A stretch of 64,000 nucleotides of DNA from JAEZPW01 sp035629075 (GCA_035629075.1 DASPIK010000094.1:116874-180873); one strand, 5' to 3'; shown: positions 33,073 to 42,088, counted from the first letter of the stretch. The notes: a model not told the origin generated them from the sequence alone. Numbers and translations: made by a program.

Positions 33073-33678
33073 TCAGGCACGTTGTTCTACAAGCCTTACC
33101 GCGCCGCGATAGAGCCGCTTCATTGCGCGCAGGACAAATCGTATCGCCAGAACTATCAGGAGCAGTAAGACAGCCACAATCGCTGCAGTGATGTAGGGAT
33201 GGGTAGCCGCAAACCAAGTCAGCAAGATTGCCACCACGTCTTCCACCAAACTCAACCCCATATTGGAGAAGGGCTCGGGGGATGGCGTAACCGCAGCGCG
33301 CGCCGCTATCTTGCCGCCATGTGCGGCCAGACCGATACCGCCCCCCAAAGCGGCGGCAGTCGCTTGTTGCCAAGGCGGGAGTTGGGCGGCCGCGCCGTAA
33401 GCCAGTAAGGCGGCTATCGGGACTCGAACAAAGGTCTGTAGTGCATTCCAGATGAGGTCGAAGGCTGGTATTTTATCGGCGACGAACTCCAGAGCGAACA
33501 AAGCGAAAGCCGCTCCTATCGTCCACCAGTTGTCGATCAGGTGCAGCGAGGCAGGTAGTTCCAGAACGCCTGCGCGTGCCATGAGTCCGAGCGTTGCGAC
33601 GGTCGCGTACACATTCAGGCCGGCGGCAAAACTGGCGCCCGCAAGGATCCCCACGACTTCAGCACCACCGAAACTCAT
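33073..33678 (-). CDS. DUF4126 family membrane protein
   Basis: This 201-aa protein has about five hydrophobic segments. The opening GILAGASFAAGLNVYATVATLGLMAR and the segment FADKIPAFDLIWNALQTFVR (as EFVADKIPAFDLIWNAL) are typical of DUF4126. The Gly-rich middle (ALGGGIGLAAHGGKIAARAA) is a conserved family loop. AAGGA lies 11 bases before ATG 33678. No function is known. It is monocistronic between the phosphate genes and a small basic protein. Confidence 0.85.
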   Translation of the reverse strand: MSFGGAEVVGILAGASFAAGLNVYATVATLGLMARAGVLELPASLHLIDNWWTIGAAFALFALEFVADKIPAFDLIWNALQTFVRVPIAALLAYGAAAQLPPWQQATAAALGGGIGLAAHGGKIAARAAVTPSPEPFSNMGLSLVEDVVAILLTWFAATHPYITAAIVAVLLLLIVLAIRFVLRAMKRLYRGAVRLVEQRA

Positions 33679-33768
33679 ATTGCACCGGTTCCTTGGATGC
33701 GCTCGGGCACTCGTCTCGTTTTTGGCGTGATCGCGTGCGGAGGATCTATCCGCGTTCCTGAAAAAAGT

Positions 33769-33792
33769 AAAGGCCGCGCTGTGGCGGCCTTT
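33769..33792 (-). terminator. Terminator after the small basic protein gene
   Basis: AAAGGCCGC pairs perfectly with GCGGCCTTT. On the minus strand the T-rich TTTACTTTTTT follows. It is 17 bases past the stop of the gene at 33809. Confidence 0.88.
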
Positions 33793-33808
33793 GGCAGTCT
33801 AGAGCAAT

Positions 33809-34036
33809 TTACAGGGTGGATTCGATCTCGAAACCCCAGGCTTCAAGCAAGGGCTCCGGTATGTACTTCGAGTTCTTGTTCCGGCGTGCCCACTCACGCA
33901 GGCGCGTAGAGCGCACATACTGATCAGGCTGCAGCTTGAACTCGCGCACGACCTGCTCGAACTCTGTGATGGTCGGGGTCACCGGCCCAATGGGTTCCGG
34001 CTTGCCCCAGTTGGGATTTCCACGTCGTCTTGCCAT
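33809..34036 (-). CDS. Small basic hypothetical protein
   Basis: This 75-aa protein starts with a basic segment (MARRRGNPNWGKPEPIGP), then a helix (TEFEQVVREFKLQ) and a region rich in Arg (STRLREWARRNKNSKYIPEPLLEAWGF, read in parts). It may bind nucleic acid, which is inference from charge only. A clear terminator follows and ATG 34036 is the first Met. I recall similar short proteins in Acidobacteriota genomes but no assigned role. Confidence 0.62.
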   Translation of the reverse strand: MARRRGNPNWGKPEPIGPVTPTITEFEQVVREFKLQPDQYVRSTRLREWARRNKNSKYIPEPLLEAWGFEIESTL

Positions 34037-34397
34037 GATAAGTTCGTCTACCTCGGTCTAGGATGTCGCTTTTCAGGGTGGCTTCTCGTTGGATTCGCCG
34101 CGGCCGCTAAAGATTCAGCGCGATGGCCTTGAATGTCGCCGCGAGTACACCTACACCCTATCTATGTGGTTGCCTGGAAAACGCTATAGTTTACCCCTAT
34201 TTGACCGCCATGAACAATAAAAAATACGTAAAGCAGACCCGAAAATGCGGAACAGTTAAACCGCTTTAATCATGGTCTTAGATGGATCATGATCGTTCAG
34301 GCTGGTCTGGACTGACTCCAATCGGGCGCGTCTGAGAGAGCCGTCCGCGGAGGGGCGAACAATGCACATTACTAGGTGGGGAAATCCGGAGGTGGAA
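34037..34397. other. 361-bp intergenic region before tRNA-Leu
   Basis: No coding frame or folded RNA is recognised. An AT-rich stretch around 34180-34250 could hold the promoter of the minus-strand gene at 33809, including CTATAGTTT at 34184-34192. Confidence 0.4.
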
Positions 34398-34486
34398 TGG
34401 TGCCCGGGGTCGGAATCGAACCGACACGCTCCTTTCGGAGCTCCGGATTTTAAGTCCGGTGCGTCTGCCAGTTTCGCCACCCGGGC
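34398..34486 (-). tRNA. tRNA-Leu (anticodon TAA)
   Basis: Class II tRNA on the minus strand. The acceptor GCCCGGG pairs with CCCGGGC; the anticodon stem CCGGA/TCCGG encloses CTTAAAA, giving TAA (reads UUA). The long variable arm GCTCC-GAAA-GGAGC and the T arm GTCGG-TTCGATT-CCGAC are clear. CCA is encoded. Confidence 0.95.
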
Positions 34487-34968
34487 ACTTAGACGCTGCA
34501 AACAGATGGTAACACGTGTGTTTTCGCGTTACATCAACGTCCGCACCCGGCAACTTTCAGACACTTCGGCAGGAACTCAGGCGTCAGGGCGAAGCGTTCA
34601 CCGCCAACTCCACTGACCCGCGCACCTAATGGTATCTGGGTGCCCAATGTTGTTGTCGGACAGCCCACGACAGCAGGAGAAGCACAGGTCGGTTCAAAAT
34701 CTGAGACTCTACAGAGCCGAACAGCACGGAGTTATCGCGAAGAGATCGGTTCTCGCAAGAACCTTTTTGCGCCTAAACAGCGGACGCTAAGTCTTCGGTT
34801 CGCTTGGGTAAACATCGCACCACCTACGTTCAGTTGAGTCGAGTTACCGAGTCCGGAAGAAGCTTGAACGACCCAGTTCTATGACCTTTGAAAAGCTTCT
34901 CACCTTCGGCACCGCAATTGCATTGTCCAAGTCAGACCAACACGCAAGTCCACATCGGAGGTGAAAGC
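34487..34968. other. 482-bp intergenic region after tRNA-Leu
   Basis: Open frames here are short, without ribosome sites or coherent sequence. An 8-bp palindrome ACACGTGT sits at 34513-34520. Otherwise I see nothing identifiable. Confidence 0.4.
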
Positions 34969-35121
34969 TTGCTCTGGACTTTGTTTGTGATTCTACTGGT
35001 TGCCTGGTTGCTCGGTCTGGTAGGGGTGTATCAGATCGGCTCGATCGTTTGGCTGCTGCTTGTCGCCGCATTGGTGGTGCTGGTGCTGCAGCTCATTTCC
35101 GGACGCAGAACCGTTGTTTGA
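34969..35121 (+). CDS. lmo0937-family small membrane protein
   Basis: This 50-aa protein is made of two short hydrophobic segments (LFVILLVAWLLGLVGVYQIG and IVWLLLVAALVVLVLQLIS) and the tail GRRTVV. This matches the short lmo0937/DUF5670 family seen in stress-related contexts. TTG 34969 is the start because GGAGGTGA lies eight bases before it; the longer ATG frame at 34888 adds unlike residues. The function is unknown. Confidence 0.8.
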   Translation: MLWTLFVILLVAWLLGLVGVYQIGSIVWLLLVAALVVLVLQLISGRRTVV

Positions 35122-35141
35122 TGATCGAGTGCACGAAGTTC

Positions 35142-35170
35142 GGGCGTGAGGGTTTTCGACCCTCGCGCCC
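35142..35170. terminator. Bidirectional hairpin between convergent genes
   Basis: GGGCGTGAGGGT (35142-35153) pairs with ACCCTCGCGCCC (35159-35170) with one G-U wobble. No clear T run follows on either strand, so it is only a possible terminator for the flanking convergent genes. Confidence 0.5.
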
Positions 35171-35214
35171 CTCGAAACAGTGAATTCGAAAGCTACTTTG
35201 CTTGGAGAAAGCAG

Positions 35215-36204
35215 TTAACCGAGCGTAACTGCGCAGCCGGATCTTGCGCTCTCGTAAGCTGCATCAATAATTAGCTGATTGCGCCAACCTTCTTCTCCCG
35301 GCGCAACGAACTCTTCGCGGCCTTCGACCCAGTCCGAAAACGAGTCAAGCATTCGTGCGTATGCGTTGGCGTTGCGGAACTGCCATGATTCGGCGATTTT
35401 CCCGCCGCGTCGAATGTCGATCGTTAGCGGTGCGTCTACGGTGAATGCGTTCGTCGCAGTCAGCACTCCGGCCTCACCGACAACTTCTACGGGGGTCTGA
35501 TATTCGGCTCGCATGGTGACCATGATCGTCGCTAGAGTGCCGCGGCTGAATTGAAGGACGAGCGCTCCTGCCGCGTCCACTTCGCCCGACTCCGCGTCGC
35601 TTCTGGTGAGTGCCTGCACCCGAGTGACTTCGTCGTTCAACATGTATCGAAGAGCGTCGATGCAATGCACGCCCACATCGGCGACCACGCCGCCGCCGCT
35701 CGCACGATCATTGATCCACTTCCGGGCATGATTGCGGCCAGGGTAGGCGAATTCCGCACGTGCCAGCACTGTCTCTCCAAGGTCCCCAGAGGCGATGCAC
35801 TGTTGTATATGGCGGACGCTGTCCTCGAATCGGAACACCTGTGCCACTCCGAACTTCACGCCAGCCGACCGAGTCGCTTCTACCATCTGGCGGCACTCAT
35901 CGGCGTTCATCGCCATTGGCTTCTCGCACAGGATCGCCTTCCCGTGCCGCGCCGCCGTAAGAACGTCGTTCAGATGGCAGACGTTCGGAGTGGCTACGAA
36001 AACTGCATCTACTTCTGGGTGGCGGCAAAGTTCCTCCACCGAGTCGAATGCGAGCGGCACATCGTACTGCAATGCTGATTCACGGGCTTGGGAGCGATCG
36101 CGCCTGGAAAGTGCAACGAGTTTGGAATTCTGACCGCCTCGAAAGCCCGGCACCATGCGTTTCACCGCATGCAGGCCGAAACCGACAATACCGTAGCGGA
36201 TCAT
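35215..36204 (-). CDS. Gfo/Idh/MocA-family oxidoreductase
   Basis: This 329-aa NAD(P)-dependent sugar or cyclitol dehydrogenase has the N-terminal Rossmann motif YGIVGFGLHAVKRM (3-16), the EKP motif (ILCEKPMAMNADECRQM, about 88) and the C-terminal substrate fold with GGGVVADVGVHCIDALRYM. I choose ATG 36204, where the Rossmann domain starts at residue 3; the open frame to 36315 adds a Cys/His-rich stretch with no homology sense. The substrate is unknown. It lies 38 bp after the purine permease on the same strand. Confidence 0.9.
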   Translation of the reverse strand: MIRYGIVGFGLHAVKRMVPGFRGGQNSKLVALSRRDRSQARESALQYDVPLAFDSVEELCRHPEVDAVFVATPNVCHLNDVLTAARHGKAILCEKPMAMNADECRQMVEATRSAGVKFGVAQVFRFEDSVRHIQQCIASGDLGETVLARAEFAYPGRNHARKWINDRASGGGVVADVGVHCIDALRYMLNDEVTRVQALTRSDAESGEVDAAGALVLQFSRGTLATIMVTMRAEYQTPVEVVGEAGVLTATNAFTVDAPLTIDIRRGGKIAESWQFRNANAYARMLDSFSDWVEGREEFVAPGEEGWRNQLIIDAAYESARSGCAVTLG

Positions 36205-36241
36205 AGTTGCCTCTGGTGACGTATTCCCTCGCGAAAAATCG

Positions 36242-37555
36242 CTATGCGTAGGGATAGAAAACAAAGAACAGCAGTGACAGTGCAGCCAGCACCCACAATC
36301 CCGGCTTGATGTCACGGTACTTGCCCGAGACTACCTTGCAGAACGGGTACAGCACGAAGCCCGCAGTGATACCCACTCCAACATTGTAGGTAAAGATCAT
36401 CAGCGCGATCACGGCGAATCCCGGAATAAGTTCCGTCATGTCGCTGAAGTTGATCTTGGCAACTGGCGCGAGCATGAAGGATCCGACCAGAATGAGAGCC
36501 GGTCCGTAAGCCTGCTTTGGGATCGCCGCTGCGAACGGCGAGAAGAATAGCGCAAGCGCGAAACACGCGGCGGTCACCACTGACGTGAATCCTGTCCTGC
36601 CGCCAGCTTCGACGCCGGTTGCCGACTCGACATACGCGCCAGACGTCGTGGTTCCGATCACCGCCGCGAAAGTGGTTGAGAGCGCATCGGCCAGCATCGG
36701 CTTTTCGATTTGAGGAAGGTTGCCCTTTTCATCGAGAAAGCCGGCTCGGGCGGATAGTCCGATCAGCGTCCCCATCGTGTCGACGAACGCCATGATGAAA
36801 ATGGTCAGTACGACAGGGAAGAAGCCCCAGGTCGCAATCCCGCGCAGGTCGAATTTTCCGAGAATCGGGCTGATGCTTGGCGGAAGCGATACCCATTCTG
36901 ACGGCGGCTCGGCAATACCCAACGCATAAGCAAGAAACGCCGTCGCGATGATGCTGACTAGAATCGCACCTGGAAATCGACGAATGACCAGCACTGCCAT
37001 GAGCAGGAACCCGATGATTGCGACAACAACCGGTTCTGACGTCAACTCACCGGTGCGCACCGGTGCACCTTGGACTCCGAGCATGACAATGCCGGTCTGG
37101 TTCAGTCCAATGAACGTGAGAAAAAGTCCGATCCCCACAGCGAAGCTGTAACGCAGCCCCTGTGGAACGGCATCGACAAGCCAGCCCCGAAGACGGAAGA
37201 CTGTCAGCAGGATGAATAGCACTCCAGCGACAAACACTGCTCCCAGGGCTTGTTCCCAGCGATAGTGCAGCACCTGCACGACGGTAAAGGCGATGAACGC
37301 GTTCTCGCCCATGTAGGGGCCAATCGCGAAGGGCCGGTTGGCGTAAAGCCCCATCAGGAGGCACCCGAAGATGCAGACGAGGATCGTAGCCACCATCGAT
37401 GGCCCTGGCGGAATGCCGGCGATCTGGAGGACCGCTGGATTGACCACGATGATGTAGGACATGGTGACGAAGGTCGTCAGTCCCGCGACGACCTCACGTC
37501 CCAAGGTTGTGCCGTTCTGGTGGAATTGGAAAATCGAATCAAGCTTGCTGTGCAA
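36242..37555 (-). CDS. NCS2-family purine permease (AzgA/PbuG type)
   Basis: This 437-aa protein has about 12-14 transmembrane segments. It begins with FQFHQNGTTLGREVVAGLTTFVTMSYIIVVNP (in parts) and GPYMGENAFIAFTVV, typical of the adenine/guanine/hypoxanthine branch. FVDTMGTLIGLSARAGFLDE and TTSGAYVESATGVEAGGRTG are further family blocks. It imports purine bases with protons. The start is TTG 37555 with GGAG nine bases upstream. Confidence 0.92.
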   Translation of the reverse strand: MHSKLDSIFQFHQNGTTLGREVVAGLTTFVTMSYIIVVNPAVLQIAGIPPGPSMVATILVCIFGCLLMGLYANRPFAIGPYMGENAFIAFTVVQVLHYRWEQALGAVFVAGVLFILLTVFRLRGWLVDAVPQGLRYSFAVGIGLFLTFIGLNQTGIVMLGVQGAPVRTGELTSEPVVVAIIGFLLMAVLVIRRFPGAILVSIIATAFLAYALGIAEPPSEWVSLPPSISPILGKFDLRGIATWGFFPVVLTIFIMAFVDTMGTLIGLSARAGFLDEKGNLPQIEKPMLADALSTTFAAVIGTTTSGAYVESATGVEAGGRTGFTSVVTAACFALALFFSPFAAAIPKQAYGPALILVGSFMLAPVAKINFSDMTELIPGFAVIALMIFTYNVGVGITAGFVLYPFCKVVSGKYRDIKPGLWVLAALSLLFFVFYPYA

Positions 37556-37641
37556 TCAACCGTGCTCCACTAAGCCCACACGGGCTGGGACTGAGATGCG
37601 GAGGAGGTGCCGACCGTCGAGCCGGCACCCCGCAGCAGAAG

Positions 37642-39837
37642 CTAGTGGCCGACTGCCGTAGCGGGCGCAGTCACTTTCCTAGCGGGTGCTTCCGGACGAA
37701 TGTAAAAGCCCATCGACTCAGGTGAGGGCAGCGCACCTTTTTCCTGGTACTGCATCTGCGCTGCCTTCATCGCGTTGATCTTCTGCTGATAACCCTGCGC
37801 AAGTACATCGTAGCGGACGAGCACGTTTTCGAGCCAGTACGGACGGTTTTCCGCCCTCCAGGCCTTGTCGTACATACCACGTACGCGATAGGTCGCTTCA
37901 CGCAAGTCCTGCAAGCGTGCATTCACGGCATCGATCTCGCGAAGCGCACGGTTGACGCGAGCGCGATCGCCCATGTTCAGGTAAGCGTCCCAATAAGCAC
38001 GGCTGATCTCTGCCGAGAACAGAATCTTCGCACCCAGCAGATCCAGCCGGTGGGCGGCCATGATCATGGTGTCGACCGTTTCCGGATGTGCCTTCGCCTT
38101 GGCTCGGTACTTGTAGAGCGACTCGAGAGCTGCTTCTGCCGACAGCCGGAGTTCCTTAGCTACCGGCAATGCCTTCTCGGTCGCTTTCGCACCGAACTCG
38201 TTGAAGGAGTCGGCCCAGAGCGCCTGGTTGTTTGCGCGACCTGCGTCAACACTGGCCAGCAGCTCGTGAGCGCGATTCAGGTTCTTAACAGCATCAATAA
38301 ACGTCGAATCGGAGTTTCTGTAAAACGCCCAGTCGTAATTGCCTTGGAACTGCTCTATGGAGGCCTCTCCGGTCTGCCACGAGGCTGCTGCTCCGAACAC
38401 GAGTGATGGCCAGGTTAGTTCGAATAGCGCCTCACCGTCGTCGTCCCAGGTGGTGTTCAGCATGCCCATGGCCCCGTACTTCTGGCCGTCGCGCACGAAG
38501 TTTCGAATGTTCCCGAAAGCTTCGGTCATGTTCGGATAGATCATGTTCCAGTTGTTCGCACCAGGCGCCACCATGATGTCGAGTCCGGCATCTTTGTAGG
38601 GCTTCAGCATCGAATCGAAATTCGGACGCGCGTGGTAGTTCCAGGGTACGGCGATCACATCCTTCGGAAGGATGTTCAGCAATTCGGGGTAGTGCATGGC
38701 GATGTCGCCCCAGAACATAAGCCGCTTGTTGTAGGGCTTCATGATCTCGGTGACGCGCTTCAGGTGTTCAAGATACACGCGTCCGAGCCCGACTTCCTTA
38801 ACCCGATCGGCTGTCTGACCGCGCCCGAGTTCGAAGGTCTCATCAGCGCCGATGTGGAAGAGCGGGGCGGGGAAGAGCGGAACCAGTTCGGTGTACATCC
38901 GGTTGATGAAGTCGTAAGACTTCTGGTTCACCGGCGTCAGTACATGTCCGTGCGGAGTCTCCGCCATCTCGGAGAACTTCTCGGTCTTGAGTACGTGGTG
39001 CAGGTGGCCAAACGCCTGCTGTTCCGGCACGATTTCCACGTAGTACTTCTTTGCATACTCGACCAGTTCCTTGACTTCTTTCGCGTTCAGCGCCCCTTCT
39101 TTGGGCGCCAACAGCGGCTCGCTCTCATAGTCGAACACGTGCTCGATATAAAGCGAGAACATGTTCATCTTGTACTCAGCAAGGAGCCGCACCTGCTTCT
39201 TCATGTAGTCGAGGGTAGGCACCGGACCGCGGCTGATATCGTCATGCACGCCGCGCCAACGCATGGTCGGCCAGTCTTTGATCGCTACCGCCGTCACTGT
39301 CGCGGCTTTCTTTTCGGGCTTAACTAATTGGCGTAATGTCTGAACTCCATAGAACAGGCCCGCGCCGCTCTGCCCTCCGACGATGATGCGGTCGCGAGTA
39401 ACTTGCAGCACATAGCCTTCTTCATTGAACTTCTCTTCGGTTGCGAGACCTTTGGCAGCAAGCGCCGAGCGCAGCGAGCGATCGTCGGTGAGGCGTGCAA
39501 GGTAAATCGCACCGTTTGCAGGCCCGCGCCCGATGACGATTCGCGGTTTCTGGCCAGTAGCGTCCTTGATTTCTTCTGCCAGCGTCTCCGCGGCAACGCG
39601 GTCTTCCTGTGCATGGGACGAATTGATGACGATTCGAGTCGCACCCGTGACGTTAAACGAGCCGTCGAGTGCTTTGACTTCTTTGGGATACGGAACGAGT
39701 TGCAGGGCTGACGTCACTGACGTGCCCTGATTAGCGGGACTGGCTTCTTGCGCGCGCAGCTTGGCAGCCACGCAGCTCAGGATGATAACGAGGACGACGA
39801 CTGTAAGCGCTCTTTTTGGATTCATGGCTCGCCGCAT
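37642..39837 (-). CDS. Glycoside hydrolase family 20 beta-N-acetylhexosaminidase
   Basis: This 731-aa secreted enzyme has a signal peptide (ALTVVVLVIILSCVAAKLRA). A GH20b-like N-terminal domain (about 45-175: LVPYPKEVKALDGSF, GYVLQVTRDRIIVGGQSGAG) and a catalytic TIM barrel from about 185 (MRWRGVHDDISRGPVPTLDY) follow. The acid/base pair is Asp-Glu in FHIGADETFELG (about 335). It probably releases N-acetylhexosamine from chitin, peptidoglycan or glycans. The long helical C-terminus (about 520-731) resembles the tail of hyaluronidase-like relatives. ATG 39837 or 39825 is the start. Confidence 0.9.
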   Translation of the reverse strand: MRRAMNPKRALTVVVLVIILSCVAAKLRAQEASPANQGTSVTSALQLVPYPKEVKALDGSFNVTGATRIVINSSHAQEDRVAAETLAEEIKDATGQKPRIVIGRGPANGAIYLARLTDDRSLRSALAAKGLATEEKFNEEGYVLQVTRDRIIVGGQSGAGLFYGVQTLRQLVKPEKKAATVTAVAIKDWPTMRWRGVHDDISRGPVPTLDYMKKQVRLLAEYKMNMFSLYIEHVFDYESEPLLAPKEGALNAKEVKELVEYAKKYYVEIVPEQQAFGHLHHVLKTEKFSEMAETPHGHVLTPVNQKSYDFINRMYTELVPLFPAPLFHIGADETFELGRGQTADRVKEVGLGRVYLEHLKRVTEIMKPYNKRLMFWGDIAMHYPELLNILPKDVIAVPWNYHARPNFDSMLKPYKDAGLDIMVAPGANNWNMIYPNMTEAFGNIRNFVRDGQKYGAMGMLNTTWDDDGEALFELTWPSLVFGAAASWQTGEASIEQFQGNYDWAFYRNSDSTFIDAVKNLNRAHELLASVDAGRANNQALWADSFNEFGAKATEKALPVAKELRLSAEAALESLYKYRAKAKAHPETVDTMIMAAHRLDLLGAKILFSAEISRAYWDAYLNMGDRARVNRALREIDAVNARLQDLREATYRVRGMYDKAWRAENRPYWLENVLVRYDVLAQGYQQKINAMKAAQMQYQEKGALPSPESMGFYIRPEAPARKVTAPATAVGH

Positions 39838-39840
39838 GGG

Positions 39841-39868
39841 CCTGACCGGTATTCCGACAGCGGTCAGG
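39841..39868. promoter_or_regulatory. Inverted repeat just upstream of the hexosaminidase
   Basis: CCTGACCG (39841-39848) is followed after 12 bases by its exact complement CGGTCAGG (39861-39868). It lies directly before the ATG of the GH20 gene, so it could be an operator or a 5' UTR hairpin hiding the ribosome site. No regulator gene is adjacent. Confidence 0.4.
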
Positions 39869-40076
39869 TCGAGGTTAGTTGCTGAACAGGCGGAGCGTAA
39901 ATGTGAGTAAGAAATGTGTCAATGACTCGGAATTCGCCCCCGGGGGGCCGCTTTCACACGAGGCAACGTGCTGTCGCTTCGTTATGAACGGAGCCCCGTT
40001 GTCACGCAGGCACTGTGACTCGTATCACGGCATAGCACTTCAAGCCGGGAGAAACTAACAGCCCTAGAGGTGCCCC

Positions 40077-40235
40077 ATGCCGATCCTCATGATGGCTCTG
40101 TTGGCCCTGGCTGTTTTCGTAGGACTATTCTTCCTGTTTGTGGGTGCAATGGAGGCAGAGCACCATCAGCGCGACGCGGAGGAAAGGCAACCGCAAAAGG
40201 TGAAGGCGGCTGCTCAAGGATCTGGCCGCAACTAG
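40077..40235 (+). CDS. Small single-pass membrane protein, 52 aa
   Basis: An open frame of 52 codons has AGAGGTG four bases before ATG 40077. It begins with one transmembrane helix (LLALAVFVGLFFLFVGAM, residues 8-25), then a short charged tail (EAEHHQRDAEERQPQKVKAA). It falls below the usual length cut-off. The codon use and ribosome site make it credible; no family is known to me. tRNA-Gly follows 122 bp later. Confidence 0.6.
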   Translation: MPILMMALLALAVFVGLFFLFVGAMEAEHHQRDAEERQPQKVKAAAQGSGRN

Positions 40236-40357
40236 ATTCCCGTTCCAGACGTGCCGTTGCTCTATGCTCTTCGTGCCCTAAACGCTCCCGTTGCAGGTGG
40301 ATTCGCCTCAGTGGTAATCTGTGTCAGCGCGTAACGGCGCGGCAGTTCGTTCGGAGA

Positions 40358-40431
40358 GCGGGGTTAGTATAGCGGTCATGCCCTGGCTTCCCAAGCCAGT
40401 GACACGGGTTCAACTCCCGTACCCCGCTCCA
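40358..40431 (+). tRNA. tRNA-Gly (anticodon CCC)
   Basis: The acceptor GCGGGGT pairs with ACCCCGC. The anticodon stem CTGGC/GCCAG encloses TTCCCAA, giving CCC (reads GGG). The T arm ACGGG-TTCAACT-CCCGT is regular. Discriminator T and CCA follow. Confidence 0.95.
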
Positions 40432-40455
40432 ATCATTCCCGCCATCCTATAAATC

Positions 40456-40947
40456 ATGACAGAGCGGAACGGCGGCAGCCCAGAGACTACGATTGTTGGT
40501 GTCATCTCCGACACGCACGGTCTGGTGCGACCAGAAGCGCTGGACGCCCTTCGCGGTTCTCACTTGATTCTTCACGCTGGCGACGTTGGCAGTTCCGCAG
40601 TGCTGGACTTGCTATCCACCATTGCTCCTGTGATAGCAGTTCGCGGTAATATTGACACCGCCCCCTGGGCGGACCAGTTGCCGGTAGATGTCGTCGTGGA
40701 GGTCGGTTCAGCAAGTATCTACATACTCCACGATATTGCGCGCATGGATCTCGTGCCCGAAGCCGCGGGTTTCGGAACTGTGATCTACGGACATTCGCAT
40801 AAACCGGAAAAGAAGGTTCGGGGTGGAGTTTTGTACCTGAATCCGGGAAGTGCCGGACCACGCCGCTTCAAGTTGCCGGTGTCCGTCGGACGGCTGGTTG
40901 TGACCGGATCGCACGTCGAAGCGGAACTAATAACGCTCGAAGCCTAA
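40456..40947 (+). CDS. YfcE/MJ0936-family metallophosphoesterase
   Basis: This 163-aa calcineurin-like enzyme has all metal-binding motifs in order: ISDTHG (17-22), HAGDVG (40-45), RGNID (about 63), HDIA, and YGHSHKPE near 118. The family cleaves phosphodiesters in vitro with Mn; the physiological substrate is unknown. ATG 40456 follows tRNA-Gly by 24 bp. The product is of normal length. Confidence 0.92.
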   Translation: MTERNGGSPETTIVGVISDTHGLVRPEALDALRGSHLILHAGDVGSSAVLDLLSTIAPVIAVRGNIDTAPWADQLPVDVVVEVGSASIYILHDIARMDLVPEAAGFGTVIYGHSHKPEKKVRGGVLYLNPGSAGPRRFKLPVSVGRLVVTGSHVEAELITLEA

Positions 40948-41080
40948 TCTTCCCCTGAGGACTCGCCCAAATGGGCCCCAAGCCCTGATTGGCAGTTTTA
41001 CCAAACCACCTCCTGCATCCAGAGCGCGTCTAAGGACAAGAAGTAGTTCCTTACTTGCAGCACAACACCAGGAGACCAAT

Positions 41081-42058
41081 CTGCGCAGGACGCTTATAGC
41101 ACGGTCTGCCGTCGAAATTGAGCAACTCTGCTCCGCCTGGCAAACACTCTCGCGCGCACCGGGGCGCACTATGTTCCAGAGCTACGAATGGAACCGATTG
41201 GCAGCTCAGTATTTTGCAGGGCGCGAGCAGCCCTTCGTAGTTTTTTGCGAAGACGACAATGGCTTCGCTCTTGTCCCGGCGGCCATCGCAGACGGCGGCG
41301 GCCGGATCGTTCTGCTCGGCGAGTCTCTCTTTGATTACCGCGACGTTCTTGCTGAGGGAGATCCGGACACACTCACCCGCGCCTGGCAGAAATTGGCTGA
41401 GCTGTGCCTGCCACTCTCGGTTTTAAATCTGCGGGGCGTGGAAACGAGCCGGCGTTGGGCGAATTTCAGTCCTATCGATTTTTGCCACGCGCCCGGTATT
41501 TTGAGGCGCGATACGTCCTCAGAAGTGATCGAACGCGGCCATCGCAGGTTGGGACGTTTTAGCAGGCGACTCGAGCGTGCCGGTGCCTGCTTCAGGAGGT
41601 ACGACGGAAGCGCTTCCACTCTGGTGCGGGAAATCTACCGCAAGAAGTCCCAGCAGTTTCATGGTGCCGGGAACAATGTTTTCGCGGACGAGCGGCGTAT
41701 CGATTTCATGATCTCAGCAGCAGCGCAAGATCCAAATGCGTGCGAGATTTTCACGCACGAGACGGAAACGTGCCTTGTTGCTGCGCTGGTCACGTTTAGG
41801 GACCGTGGCGTAAGGCGCTTCTACACCGTCTATCACGATCCCGCATGGGCGAAAGCCTCGCCTGGGCAGGTTCTTATTTATGAGGTGACACGCAACTCGC
41901 TTGATGAGGGACTCGACTGTGACTACATGACCGGTGAACAATCGCACAAAATGCGATTGGCCACACTGCTCGTCCCGCTGTACCGCGTTGATCTCTCTGC
42001 GGAGCAGTTGCGAACGGCCGTTTTCGAACAAGTTACCGTTTCTCAGATCGCGGCCTAG
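41081..42058 (+). CDS. CelD/BioF2-like acetyltransferase (GNAT fold), probable CTG start
   Basis: This protein belongs to the CelD-like acetyltransferase group often linked to polysaccharide synthesis. From ATG 41171 it has 295 aa. The frame upstream of that Met encodes IEQLCSAWQTLSR and runs smoothly into MFQSYEWNRLA, the usual family N-terminus. The 91 upstream open codons contain no ATG, GTG or TTG. CTG 41081 has AGGAG six bases before it, so I take it as the start (325 aa). The C-terminal half (FTHETETCLVAALVTFRDRG, LIYEVTRNSLDEGLDCDYM) is the acetyl-CoA fold. The substrate is unknown. Confidence 0.75.
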   Translation: MRRTLIARSAVEIEQLCSAWQTLSRAPGRTMFQSYEWNRLAAQYFAGREQPFVVFCEDDNGFALVPAAIADGGGRIVLLGESLFDYRDVLAEGDPDTLTRAWQKLAELCLPLSVLNLRGVETSRRWANFSPIDFCHAPGILRRDTSSEVIERGHRRLGRFSRRLERAGACFRRYDGSASTLVREIYRKKSQQFHGAGNNVFADERRIDFMISAAAQDPNACEIFTHETETCLVAALVTFRDRGVRRFYTVYHDPAWAKASPGQVLIYEVTRNSLDEGLDCDYMTGEQSHKMRLATLLVPLYRVDLSAEQLRTAVFEQVTVSQIAA

Positions 42059-42088
42059 CATCGGCCCAATCGCGCCCGCTCACTGACC

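Noticed and set aside
34640..34837. A 65-codon frame in the tRNA-Leu intergenic region
   Set aside because: No ribosome site, no hydrophobic or conserved pattern, and no family resemblance.
38632..39327. A 231-codon plus-strand frame across the hexosaminidase
   Set aside because: It is antisense to the GH20 catalytic barrel and has no recognisable domain.
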